This document shows, piece by piece, positions 10,694-21,145 of a stretch of 64,000 nt of DNA (positions within the stretch are counted from its first letter, which is position 1; every line of letters starts with the position of its first letter). The position numbers and the translations under genes were made by a program. The DNA lies in the NCBI GenBank assembly GCA_009363875.1, contig CM018680.1, positions 70,385,139-70,449,138 of the forward strand, in the 5' to 3' direction. Below the pieces are notes generated by a model. The model did no database searches and was not told the DNA's origin. It was given only the letters and a program-made list of their open reading frames with translations. The DNA comes from Mikania micrantha (lineage: Eukaryota > Streptophyta > Magnoliopsida > Asterales > Asteraceae).

Positions 10694-11662
10694 TTATTTG
10701 TTGTAAATCATAGAAATAGAATTTAGTGTGTTGGTGCTAATCTTTCTTATGAAACTTACTTGAAGCTCCAATGCCTTTTCAAGTTTCTCCACAATCCAGG
10801 CCATTGTTGGCCGCTCAGAACGTTTTTTTTTCAAGCATTGATATGCAACCATGGTGAAAACATTCAATGATCCCACCTTCATTTCATTCTTGATGCCAGG
10901 AAAGATTATCTCATGTAATTTGTTTTGTTCCAAAGATTGTTGCGCGAGCGAAGCAAGAAACCGGTGATCATCTTGATGTGATTTAATAATTGCAGGCTTT
11001 CCACACAATATTTCAAATAACACCACCCCAAATGAATACACATCGGATTCCTTGGTTAGAATGCCCGTTTTTACATATTCGGGATCAACGTAGCCAATGG
11101 TGCCACAAGCATTAGTCACAAGAAATGTGAACTCAGCGTTAGAAGGGCCTATTTTTGACAATCCAAAATCAGATATTTTTGCTTCCCAATTTTCATCTAG
11201 GAGAATGTTTGAGCTCTTTATATCACAATGCAAGACCCTGTGTTGCGGTCCCACCTCGTTATGAAGGTAATTAATACCACGAGCTGCACCAAGGCTTATT
11301 TTGAGACGTTGCAGCCACGACAGCTTGTCGTCGGCTAGATATCTGTCAAGGCTTCCATGTTTTGCATACTCATAAACAACAATATTTTCTCCACTTTCGC
11401 TACAGAAACCCACAAGAGAGATGAGGTTTTTGTGCTTATAACACGAAAGCATTTGAATTTCCATGAAGAACTCGCGGCCCCCATGTCCCAGTGTACGATC
11501 TAACCTCTTTACAGCAACAGTATTCTGGTGGCCTGAAGCAACGAGTTTGCCTGCATAAACCTTCCCGAATCCACCACGTGCAATGAAATTTTCACCACTA
11601 AAGTTGTTGGTAGCAAGCTTTATCTCTTCAAGTGGAATTTTTAAGTGTTCAACTATTTCCAT
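10694..11662 (-). CDS. Receptor-like kinase domain, probable exon 1 of a tandem kinase gene
   Basis: Encodes a Ser/Thr kinase domain of the FERONIA-like/RLCK group. Seen: the glycine loop ARGGFGKVYAG, VAVKRLD lysine, alpha-C EIQMLSCYKHKNL, catalytic loop HCDIKSSNILL (HRD changed to HCD), DFGLSK, and a P+1 region DPEYVKTG. No signal peptide or membrane segment is visible, so it is probably cytoplasmic. The ATG at 11662 follows a plausible splice acceptor (attattgcag, exon from 11690), so the start lies in an exon with a 5' UTR intron upstream. The frame stays open to a stop at 10694, but a GTAAGT donor follows LELQ at 10760, the same phase-0 position at which the kinase exons at 49.8-54.9 kb end. 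The protein then has 301 codons in this exon and continues downstream, beyond the G2/G1 nest. Retaining HCD lowers but does not abolish the likelihood of activity. Confidence 0.8.
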   Translation of the reverse strand: MEIVEHLKIPLEEIKLATNNFSGENFIARGGFGKVYAGKLVASGHQNTVAVKRLDRTLGHGGREFFMEIQMLSCYKHKNLISLVGFCSESGENIVVYEYAKHGSLDRYLADDKLSWLQRLKISLGAARGINYLHNEVGPQHRVLHCDIKSSNILLDENWEAKISDFGLSKIGPSNAEFTFLVTNACGTIGYVDPEYVKTGILTKESDVYSFGVVLFEILCGKPAIIKSHQDDHRFLASLAQQSLEQNKLHEIIFPGIKNEMKVGSLNVFTMVAYQCLKKKRSERPTMAWIVEKLEKALELQVSFIRKISTNTLNSISMIYNK

Positions 11663-12140
11663 GTATAGAATCAAACTCGTTCAGAGGTCACTGCAATAAT
11701 ATATACAAGTTCAAACACATGACTAGATGAAGGGATATAAATCAAATTTATGTCTGGTTGTTTGGGGATCAAATTAATTAAGCAGATTCATCTAATGTAT
11801 ATCTTTACGTACGTACAAGTTAATTTCAATAAATATAAACAGTTATAAAATAATTAATGTAATTTTTAGAAATATTAGGTTCAGAAACAGAAAGATTTAA
11901 GTTCATCAAATAAAGAAGACACTACTGCAAGCCATGGAGAGTGATTGCAAAACAAAGTAGTGCAAAAGATTGATCAAAACTCAGTTGTGTGGTTGGATGA
12001 TTGAGTTGCTGGATCTCATGATCAAGTGTAATGCTGTGTTGATGATGGGAATTGAATTGGGATAACAATCGTTTGATCTAGAGAGAGAAGCATACAGATC
12101 CACTTCTCTTCTTTAAAGTAATTATTATTGATGCTTGAAT
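11663..12140 (-). promoter_or_regulatory. Probable 5' UTR exon, intron and promoter of the kinase exon
   Basis: A splice acceptor lies at 11691-11692. Further upstream on the minus strand, about 11900-12110, is a CT-rich transcribed-looking stretch with no long frame, suitable for a 5' UTR exon. An AAAGAAGAGAAG region lies near 12100. No definite TATA box or donor could be assigned, so exon limits are guesses. Confidence 0.35.
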
Positions 12141-12194
12141 TTATATTTTTTTTGGGTGTGCCCCTTTAATGGTACAACGATCCAACAAAGATGA

Positions 12195-12400
12195 AATAGT
12201 ACCTGATCGAAGAGGGTGTTCGCCGGAGAAGATGTTTTGCCGTAGAAGAGGGTGTTCGCCAGAGAAGAGGGTGCTCGCCGGAGAAGAGGGTGTTCGCTGG
12301 AGAAGATGGTTCGCCGAACGGGGTGACAGAAACAGAAGCCGATGAAAGAAGCCGGAGAAGATTGTTCTCCGGAGAAGATCGTGTTCGCCGGTGAAGGAAT
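12195..12400. repeat. Degenerate GCCGGAGAAGA repeat cluster
   Basis: About seven to nine imperfect copies of a 20-24-bp unit around TTCGCCGGAGAAGAGGGT. They give open frames on both strands (90 aa minus, 86 aa plus) that are by-products of the repeat and show no known domain. The cluster lies just upstream of the kinase leader. Confidence 0.6.
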
Positions 12401-12706
12401 CGACCAAGGTCAACTTATAGGGTTTTTCTTGAAATGGAGTATAGCGGCTAGAGAGGTTGAACGATGGAAATGGGGAAAGAGGGTACCAACTACTACCAAG
12501 TGGTTTTTGACTTCTTTCTACCCTTTCTGTTTACACATTCAGGACTTTCTTTTTCTACCAAGGTCAACTTCTAGAGTTTTCTTAAAAGGTATATTGTTTT
12601 AACCAAACCACTAATGTAAAAAACCTCAAACTATCTTCGATTGAGTTCATTTTAATGGCGTTAGAACCGGCTCGTCAAATTCTAAACCTTAAATTCTAAA
12701 AATAAA

Positions 12707-12966
12707 GGTTATTGGATTTAAATACTCTCAACTTTGACCTCTTGTCAAATAATACTCCCAACTGAGAAAATGTTTATTGGCACTCCCAACTTTCAACATA
12801 TTTTTCATTGGCACTCCAAAACAGGTGTCACGTCATCAAAAAAGTTATGTTTTGAAGTGTTAGTAGAAAATTTTTTGAAAGTTAGGAATGTTAATAAACA
12901 TTTCATCAGTTGAGAATATTGTTAGCCAAGATGACAAAATTGGGAATATATTTAAATCCAATAACC
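12707..12966. mobile_element. Mutator-type MITE with long inverted arms
   Basis: A 260-bp element whose left arm (GGTTATTGGATTTAAATA...) is the inverted complement of its right arm (...TATTTAAATCCAATAACC) over roughly 90 bp with mismatches. It is flanked by CTAAAAATAA at 12696-12705 and 12967-12976. A 9-10-bp duplication plus long TIRs points to the Mutator (MULE) superfamily. It is non-coding. Confidence 0.8.
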
Positions 12967-12976
12967 CTAAAAATAA

Positions 12977-13487
12977 TGATGAATATAAGAGACATAATAA
13001 GCTGAAAACATAAATTCTAAAACATAAACCCAAAAAACTACACCCTAAATTATAAACTCTAAAAATAAGTATCGTAAAGCTAAACCGTAAAGCATGACAA
13101 AAAAAATATATATTAACAAGCAAAAATACGCAATGAGCCAGAAAATATAAATGCTAAAACCTAAAAGCTATATCTTCAGATCTAAACTTTAAAAGTTAAA
13201 CACTAAAGGTAAACTATAAAGATAAACATTAACGCACAACGATGAGCAAAATATGCACTATTATGATGTGCAAGAAAGACATAGTGATGACGAGTGGAAA
13301 AACACCTGAGCTGAAAACGTAAATTTTATAATATAAAGATAAATACTAAAACTAAGATCGTAAAGTTCAACGAGACGGTTCTAAAACCGCTATAATGAAT
13401 TCAATTGTGGTTTGTTTGAGTCGGTTTAGGAGTGGCTAAAAATTCTTCTTACCATTTTTAAAAATTAGACATGTTTTTAGTAGAACC
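12977..13487. other. AT-rich intergenic sequence, nothing recognised
   Basis: Contains many TAAAC/CTAAA words and no coding signal or bounded repeat that I can support. Confidence 0.5.
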
Positions 13488-13732
13488 TGTAGCATTTGGT
13501 AAATTCCAATGACTTTTACCGACACGAGAATTCTTATAAAACTCTAAAAGCATTATTATGGAAACCGTATTAAAACACTTTAGATTAAAATTTTAAAAGT
13601 GTTTAAATTAAAATGTACAAAAATAAATAAGTGTGTGTATATGTATAATTAAACTTGTGTAAATATATATAAACCATTTAGATTTACACTTTAAAACTTT
13701 AAAGTTAAGTAAATTTTTGTAAAAATAAAAGT

Positions 13733-13733
13733 A

Positions 13734-13766
<33 letters not shown>

Positions 13767-13806
13767 TAAAATAAATAAATAAAATAATAATAATAATAAT
13801 AATAAC
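13733..13806. repeat. (TA)n / (AATA)n / (AAT)n microsatellite
   Basis: A run of TA dinucleotides grading into AAATA and AAT repeats. It accounts for the low-complexity hydrophobic ORF on the minus strand here. Confidence 0.9.
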
Positions 13807-14004
13807 ATATTAAAAATACTTATAAACATTATTTAAGTTTTTATAATATTTAACAAGTTATAAACGAGATTAATAAAGTTTATAAACTTTATAAAACCTT
13901 TTAAACACAAAAACATTAGATAACAAAACTACAAGGACTAGTTCTGCCAAATTAGAAACTGTGTATGTGAGAGGGGTATTCTCGGGTGAATAAAGACACA
14001 AGAC

Positions 14005-14019
14005 TCCCCCCCCCCCCCG
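14005..14019. repeat. Poly-C tract
   Basis: An uninterrupted run of about 14 C residues within element X LTR-like sequence. Confidence 0.85.
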
Positions 14020-14970
14020 GTTCGACCCTCAACAGCCCGTTTCCTTTCCTTGATCGTGATACCGCGCATTTAAACCACAATGCATGCTCGACCGACTTCA
14101 ACCACCACCCGACAAACCATTAAATGCCTTAATTCAATCGTGCATGCAGAAGTCACCATTTATTACACCCAACCGATTCTTTAATTAATCTACAACTTAA
14201 AATATAGCATTTATGTAATTCAGATTCAAATTAAACATATAAAAACACTCGTGACACTTATCTGAATCTATTAGAAGCATCAAAACTATCTCAGAGCTCC
14301 CCTAACTCGTGATTCGAACTCAAGAACATTCGCACCTTAACCGGAACTCGAACTCGCTATCAGGGAACAATTACAAGTAAATAATGTATCCAATCTACTC
14401 GTTTTTAAGCTTAGAACAAAAGCCCTAAGGATTAAGAGTGAAATAGGTACATCTTTGTGATCTTATTCCTAAAAGAACTAAGTTTGTAAAACGGACATGT
14501 ATTAACTTGAAGAGTGAAATGTCACACCCCGAGCCGGCGGGGCGAATCGAATGTCCCGTCGGGTGGAATGGTCCCGGGGCGTGATATCGGGATGACAATC
14601 AAAGTGATCAGGTTGTTTACATTGCACATGATGTAAAATGAGAAAGCACTAAGTGAAATAGAATTACATAGTTAAATTACATCAGTATTGTTTACAATTT
14701 AACAATGTAAATCTGCTCACAACATCATAATTCATCTATCTTGTATTTGCACAAAATATACAGAATGATTCGTATAATGATGTTCAAAATATGCACATCC
14801 AAAATACTAGGTCATCTATCTGGGCATTCTAGTCAAAAGCACGAACTTCTTAGCTAAACATGTTCGTCACCTGAGAAGTCATGCAAGAAAACAAAGTCAA
14901 CACATGGTTGGTGAGTTCATATAGTTTTGTTTGAAAATGAATTTGTACAAACCTGACCGAATGACAACCT

Positions 14971-15320
14971 TAACATCACCAGTAACCACCTATAATATCT
15001 AATCAAGTATGCTTATATATAAGGTATACGCAGGGTCAAGCTTACCGCCAGCCCACCACATACCAAACTACATAGTATATTGTTCTTGGTGATAATTAAG
15101 CGTTTCATCCCATACACTGAATTCACAACCTTTGAACAACCGGGAAATGATAACACTGGACATCCGAAATGACAACCTTAACATAATTAACAACCACCTA
15201 TACTATCCAGTCAAGTATGCTTATATATAGGGCATACGTAGGGTCAAGCTTACCGCCAACCCACCACATACCGAACCACATAGAGTATTGTTGCCAATGA
15301 TAATTAAGCGTTTCACTCTC
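14971..15320. repeat. 206-bp direct duplication inside solo LTR 3
   Basis: About 140 bp beginning CTTAACAT and ending GATAATTAAGCGTTTCA occurs at 14971-15112 and again at 15177-15320 with scattered substitutions. Each copy contains a TATATATA block followed by GGGTCAAGCTTACCGCC and CCACCACATACC. Confidence 0.85.
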
Positions 15321-17129
15321 AATCAACAACACAACAACCATGTAAAATGTGGGAAATGTGGAAACTAGTTAATTAAAATGCTTAAATAAATGAATAAATA
15401 AACATTTAATCAAAAGCTAAGTCCTAATGATTGACCCTTGGTCAACTCGAGTAGACTAGTCTATCAATCAAAGGTTCTTAGGAAGGTTGGGGATTCTGTA
15501 AATATCATCAAACATGTAACATATAATCAAACAGTCTAGCTAGGACTTCTTGAAGTATAGGATTTTATTGTTCGTTCTTGTTCGTTTAGACCGTTGGCAC
15601 ATGTTATCTTTGATATTTCCCAAATATTCCCCTGAAAATGATTTCTTGTTACGTAAAAGAAGATGTACTTATTTCATTGGACAAGGAATACTTGATCCGT
15701 TGAGAACTGGTACATTTGATTCATTATTCATTGAACACTAGGTTCGTTGAACATTGAATACTTGTTCCGATAGTTCTGTTGAAAATGTTTTTCTAGTACA
15801 ATCATCCATTCATTGTATAAGTAGATAATCTTTAAGAAAACTGCATAACAATCACCTAGACATGATCTAGGATAATATTTACACATACAAACATATAAAA
15901 TTTAAAAGTATTTAAGTAAAATATAATCCAAGGAAAATAATTTACGCATGCTTCTCAGCCCTGTATTTATAAAACAAAATTTTTAGAAAAGAGGCAATGA
16001 ACTCACCTGTGTTGCTATACAAATGAACCACGGAAGATATGCGCGCTCGTTGATTGCAGACTATGCATCCTCAGCACCTGAGTTGATTTATTATGATTCG
16101 ATTATTATAAGTCTTGATAGTTTGACGTATATAGGGTTTTGGTCTCGGTGTGCAACTAAGTTTCCTATATACTTTCTAATGTGTTACTAAGATTCCTCTA
16201 ATTATTCTAAGTTATGTACTCTATAAACCCTTATCCCTTAGTTAATAACAACTAATCCTTATTTACATAAGGTTTATACTAGTAAAAGACATGACCTTTT
16301 AATAGATCGTCATTTATAGAATCCTATTTAGTTACAAAATATTAAGTTTAGAAAATCATCTAAGTTATTTTAAAAGGTTTTAGTAAATTAAGTTATGATG
16401 ATTTACAATTCATTACATTTTAATATAACATAAGTTATTTTTATGAAAATTATAAGTTAATCATGTTAGAACTCAAGTTAATCTTACTAGATTAACTCCA
16501 AGCCCCTCATTAGTTCTTTGTTACAATGTTGTTCTTGTTCATCCTTAAGTGATGAATCACATTAGGTTATTCAATTTTGAACAACCTAAGTTGATTATAT
16601 AATGCATGAAATCACTAAGTGTTGGAAGTTGTCACATAGGATCAACACATCCATACTTAGTTTCTTTGAACTCCCATAGCTCTCAACTTGTTACTTTAGT
16701 TCTTTGAATTCCATAGCCACTTGGCACACTCTTAGTTTGTTGTGATTACACAAAATGTAATTAGTTTATTTGTTATACAAAATCCTTGCACTTGGTGATC
16801 ACAAAATCGACTAACACCTTAAAACGACCATCTTGAACCATTTTCATTATTAACACTTTGCTTATGATTTTATTAGACAAATTCAAGTATTTTCAACCCA
16901 AATGATTTCTAAAACACTAGTTTAAGTATTAAGTTATTTAAGAAAAAGCTTTAGGTTGAAAACCTTTAGTTTCGAGGGAATACAAAACCGGTTTAACACC
17001 TTAAAACCCTAATGAACCATACTTGGCTAACCCATGTTCAAACCCCTCCTATGAACTCAATTCTTAATGTTTTAGGTTGGTTCCAAGTTTAAAATACTTG
17101 GATTAGGGTAAGGTAATAGTATCAACAGC

Positions 17130-17420
17130 CCCAAGCTCAATATCAACACCCATAGGTTGATTAGTATCGATGGAAGCCAATCCAGCCCCTTCGATTCTGT
17201 TATGTTCGACAGGTAGGTTCGACAGCCATTATGCCCATTGGTACTACTAGTATCGATGGTGCCATGTGATCCCAGACCTGGAGAGCATTGACATTGTCAA
17301 TATCGAAGTGACCCCATCGATTTTAGTTGGCCGAGAATATCAGTGTCGACATATGAATCTTGATGATGATGATCTTCATCCATCGAATCTAGGCTGATGT
17401 ACCTTCTTGCGTTGATACTA
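17130..17420. repeat. TATCGA/TCGAC word-rich block in solo LTR 3
   Basis: Short words related to ATCGATG, GTTCGACAG and AGTATCGA recur irregularly through this block, which lies transcriptionally downstream of the LTR 3 promoter region. It is the LTR 3 counterpart of the word arrays in LTRs 1, 2 and 4. Confidence 0.5.
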
Positions 17421-17737
17421 ATGATTTCCAGGTCCAAATCGATTTCTAACTAAACCAAACTTCAATCTATCAACATCCTTAAGTTCCTAACTCGTTTTAG
17501 TGCAAGATCTTATGGTTTTGAAGCTCGAAAAATCGGCCGAAATGTTGCTGGGTTTCGGCAAACACAAAACCTAGAAAAACAGGTCATTCAAACTCATTTT
17601 TACCTCAAATTTGCCGTTCCAAAGCTTGATTTCTTCTTCTCTTCACGATCTACACATTCCTACGGTCATTTTGACACCAAAGTCGTCCGATTTGGTTAAG
17701 AATTGAGTGAGTTAAGGTGATTTCTAGTGAGAGAAAG

Positions 17738-17822
17738 TGATGAGAGAGAGAGAGAGTGCAGGATCTAGAGTGAGTAAGTGGGTTGGTGAAAGAGATTAAT
17801 GGCATCAAATGCCCCTTTTATC
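17738..17822 (-). promoter_or_regulatory. Probable LTR 3 promoter and CT-rich initiation region
   Basis: On the minus strand a GATAAAAGGGGC TATA-like box is followed by a (CT)n run (17741-17757). The same order, TATAAAAG then a CT-rich leader, is seen in LTRs 2 and 4. Confidence 0.45.
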
Positions 17823-18559
17823 ATTTTAAACGTTCGGGTGTGTTCGGGTTCGTTCGGTTTCGCGTAGAAACGTCGGTTTTCCGGGTTTTCTCGTACGAAA
17901 CGATATGGTCTTAAAAATAGAGTTTTCTAATTTATTTTAGGTTATAATTCCTAATAAATTAACTAATTGTCTTTTATTTATTTTTAAAATTCTAAAATCG
18001 TTTAATTTAATTGTTTAATCGAATCGTACAGTTTTCGCGCGTATTCGTTCGGATTGTCACCCATACGAACACGCCGACAACTGTACTTTCCGATTTGACT
18101 TTCTAATTATTAGACATCATTCAGAACGTTAAACTTACAGATATATTCGTGTGAATCGTCACCCACACGAATACTCCGTCTGTTTAATATTCGCTTAACG
18201 ACGTCCGTTATTGTTTTGTTGTGACACCTCATAATTTCCAGGTCAACATTTATTTTAAATAATAATGTGTATTATTATTACATACATGGCACCAGAATTA
18301 GTGAAATTAGTGTGACACGTGGCACAACAGTCCAAATGCACACAACAAAACGATAATTCGATGAATTATCGTAAAACGCGCGCACGTGTCTTGATTAACG
18401 AACGTTAGTGAACTAAACGAAACTACAATCTAACTAAACAACAATTAGGCTTTATGAGAACCTAAACTAGTGAAACAACGTTAATATGACATGAAACGAT
18501 AAACGTAATCGTTCAAACGTCGAAAAACGAGCCAAACGATCGAAATAGGCGATTTGGGC

Positions 18560-18685
18560 TCGCAGTACGCCAAGGACCCCGTATTGAGTCTTGGCGGTAC
18601 GTAAAGGATGGGCTGGAAATTTGAATCCCGAAACACGCCGTGGTACGCCGAGCATCTACTTTGGTTGTCTTGGCGGTACGTGAAG
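18560..18685. repeat. GTACGCC/GGCGTAC word cluster in solo LTR 1
   Basis: Five or so occurrences of TACGCC or its complement GGCGGTAC within about 120 bp (for example CAGTACGCCAAGG, TTGGCGGTACGT twice, GTGGTACGCCGAG). It corresponds in position to the word arrays of the other giant LTRs. Confidence 0.55.
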
Positions 18686-19199
18686 CTTCTAACATTATCA
18701 TCTGAAAACCCTCTCTTTTTGTGTTGGAAGCCATAGGCAAGCTTGAAGAAGCTTAGCTTGAAGATTTGGAGCTTGGAGGTCAAGAAGGAGGACTTGTGGG
18801 ATCTCACCATCAACACCATCACATTCTAGCTACTGGAATCTCGTTCTCAGCCGACTATAAGTGCCATCCAGATCTGTTCAAGCAACATTTCATCTTGTTT
18901 GAAGCTTTAGAAGGTAGTTCTTGGGTCTATGTAGATAAAATCACCTATACACACACATGCAAGGCAATCCACCCACATGCAATCACTCACACACCACATG
19001 CATGAAATTTCATCATTTTGAATCTGTGATTGAATGATTTTAGGATTGTTTTGATGATATGAGGATTTTGTTAGAAATGGCTATATTTGATTACATGCAT
19101 GGATGATCTAACAAGTCTTAGGATGATTTTGAATGATAATGAATGGTTATTAATGATGTTGAATTTGCAAGGTTCATTGTGGTTAATATGGTCAAAATT

Positions 19200-19870
19200 G
19201 CATTATTTAGGTTTATTACTATTTTTAGAAACTTTAATCTTGCAAAAATGTTAATAGATAGTGAAATGGTCATGTGCAAGTGTTTAGAACCATGATTTAA
19301 GAATTGTATGATGATTTTAAGTACATTTGATGGTTGAAAGTGTTATAAAACTTGATTTACTCCATGATTTCTATAAATAGTAACTTTTAAGTTGCAAATG
19401 TTCAAAGAATGATGAACTTGACATGATTTTTATGTTTAAATGGTTATTTGGAATTAATATGATGATACTAGGTGTCATTGATGTAATAGAATTATTAAAA
19501 CAATGGATTTAACATAGGTTACTATAAATAGTAACTTTAAACTAGGAAATCGGTAAATAACGATGTTCAAGTCATAACAAGTATGCTTAACCGGTTATTT
19601 GAGACCAGGATATTGATATCTTGATGAGTTTGATACATTAGCTTGGTGAAATATGCATATTATAGAAACTTACCTTAAATAGTAACTTTTAAACAAGAAA
19701 TGCATTTATATGTCTAAGTGTGAATATGTGCTTTGTGATAACATGATCATATAGGTTAACTATGCATGTTAAGATAAACGGAAAGTGATTTTTTTTGTAT
19801 GACTTGCTTAATATGGAAATCTTCCTAAAATGGAAACTTACTATAAATAATAAGTTATCCCACGAACTTG
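19200..19870. repeat. Degenerate tandem repeats of about 155 bp in solo LTR 1
   Basis: Copies are recognisable by a shared core related to CTATAAATAGTAACTTT, at about 19215, 19370, 19515, 19668 and 19835, giving steps of roughly 145-167 bp. The rest of each unit is strongly diverged. Confidence 0.6.
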
Positions 19871-21145
19871 AATTATGCACACACACGTAACACACGACAC
19901 TATGAACAAGTTAAAAGATCACTTAAACTAAACACGTCACCAACAAGTCGTTAAGTCAAACATTGTCAACGCGACCAACATAACAACTTGGAGTTGTTTG
20001 AACACAAACACGGTCCTGTGAGACTAGCACGAATGTGAACACAAACTCATAGCACTTATGTAATATAGGTAACCGCTAAAGGCGCACTACACAGTTCACG
20101 AGACGAATACAACAGCTAACCTCAGGTGAGTTTACAGCCCCACTTTTACTCTTTAATTGTTTTGTTAAACTCTTGGGGTGAGAATACTATGCAACTCTTT
20201 TTAGATATATGACTGGTATGTTGTAAAACTATTTTCGAGTGTAACTATTATTGCAAACAAAGTCCTCACTACCCTTACCATTAGTTGTGTAACAAACGAG
20301 TCGTTATTACGTAGAACTACTGGTTTGACTAGCTCCACTCGACAACTACTGTGGCTGGAGGTCACGACGAGTGTAACATCGATGTTGATGCTGGGTTCAG
20401 CGATGACCCAGGGAGGCAAAGGAACAGTCGAGTTTCAGTAGGATGAACTGACACACTCGGGATCATAGATCCAACAAAACCTAACATACCCAGTATATGT
20501 CTGTTTACTGCTTTTCTACTATTTAAACCTGTGAACTCACCAACTTTATGTTTACACGTTTTCGCATGTATTCTTAACTGATGGCACGAGCTAGGATGCA
20601 CTTGGAGATGCACCAAAGAGTCATGCATGCATATAGACTCTTACTTTAGGCTCATATCATTAATTGTGTGATTTTGAAACAATCTTAACTATGTAGTGTC
20701 TAATAAAATTTTCATTTCCGCTGCAAACACTTTTATTATCCCGCTGCTTAACTTATGAAATAGTCTTATTTACAAAACTGTATGGTTGTGTAACTAATAT
20801 AGAGTCGTTCTATATGACCAAGAGCTGTGATCCTGGCCACGTCACACCCACGCGGTCTGACACAGCACGTGGGAATTTAGGGGTGTGACATTTGCTCTGT
20901 ACAATCTCACATACGTTTATACATAATAAAATCCTAACTAACATTCACATAACAAATTTGTATTTTCAAACATGATTCTGACTGTTAAACCATGAATTCC
21001 CAACATGTTTCTGAAATAGACGCGTAATAGATTCGTATTGAACATCAAAAGATAATTGTACACATGAAATACACATAGTTCCGTACCTGATCTACTGTAC
21101 ACGTTACTGTTCCGACTCCGGTTCAGGCACTGAAGTTACATGAAA

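Larger units (their letters stand above)
18220..20890 (+). mobile_element. Giant solo LTR 1 (2.67 kb) nested in solo LTR 3
   Basis: Begins TGTGACACCTC and ends TTAGGGGTGTGACA, flanked by TTTGT (18215-18219) and TTTGC (20891-20895), a 5-bp target duplication with one mismatch. It carries TACGCC words near 18.6 kb, internal tandem repeats at 19.2-19.86 kb and an A/T-rich 3' section. No PBS, PPT or pol adjoins it, hence solo. It lies in the opposite orientation to its host LTR 3. Confidence 0.75.
14520..21140 (-). mobile_element. Giant solo LTR 3 (about 3.95 kb without its nested LTR)
   Basis: Read on the minus strand it starts TGTAACTTCAGTGCC at 21140 and ends CTCGGGGTGTGACA at 14520. The target duplication TGAAA is present at 14515-14519 and 21141-21145. 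No PBS, PPT or internal region adjoins either end, so it is a solo LTR left by LTR-LTR recombination. It contains promoter-like sequence near 17.8 kb and a CT-rich stretch near 17.75 kb. It is split at 18219/20896 by solo LTR 1. The terminal motifs match those of LTRs 1, 2 and 4, suggesting one gypsy group. Confidence 0.75.

Noticed and set aside
18223..18229. TGTGACA at 18.22 kb as the end of LTR 3
   Set aside because: Flanks TTTGT and TTTGC show this is the start of nested solo LTR 1; LTR 3 resumes at 20896 and ends at 21140 with its own TGAAA duplication.
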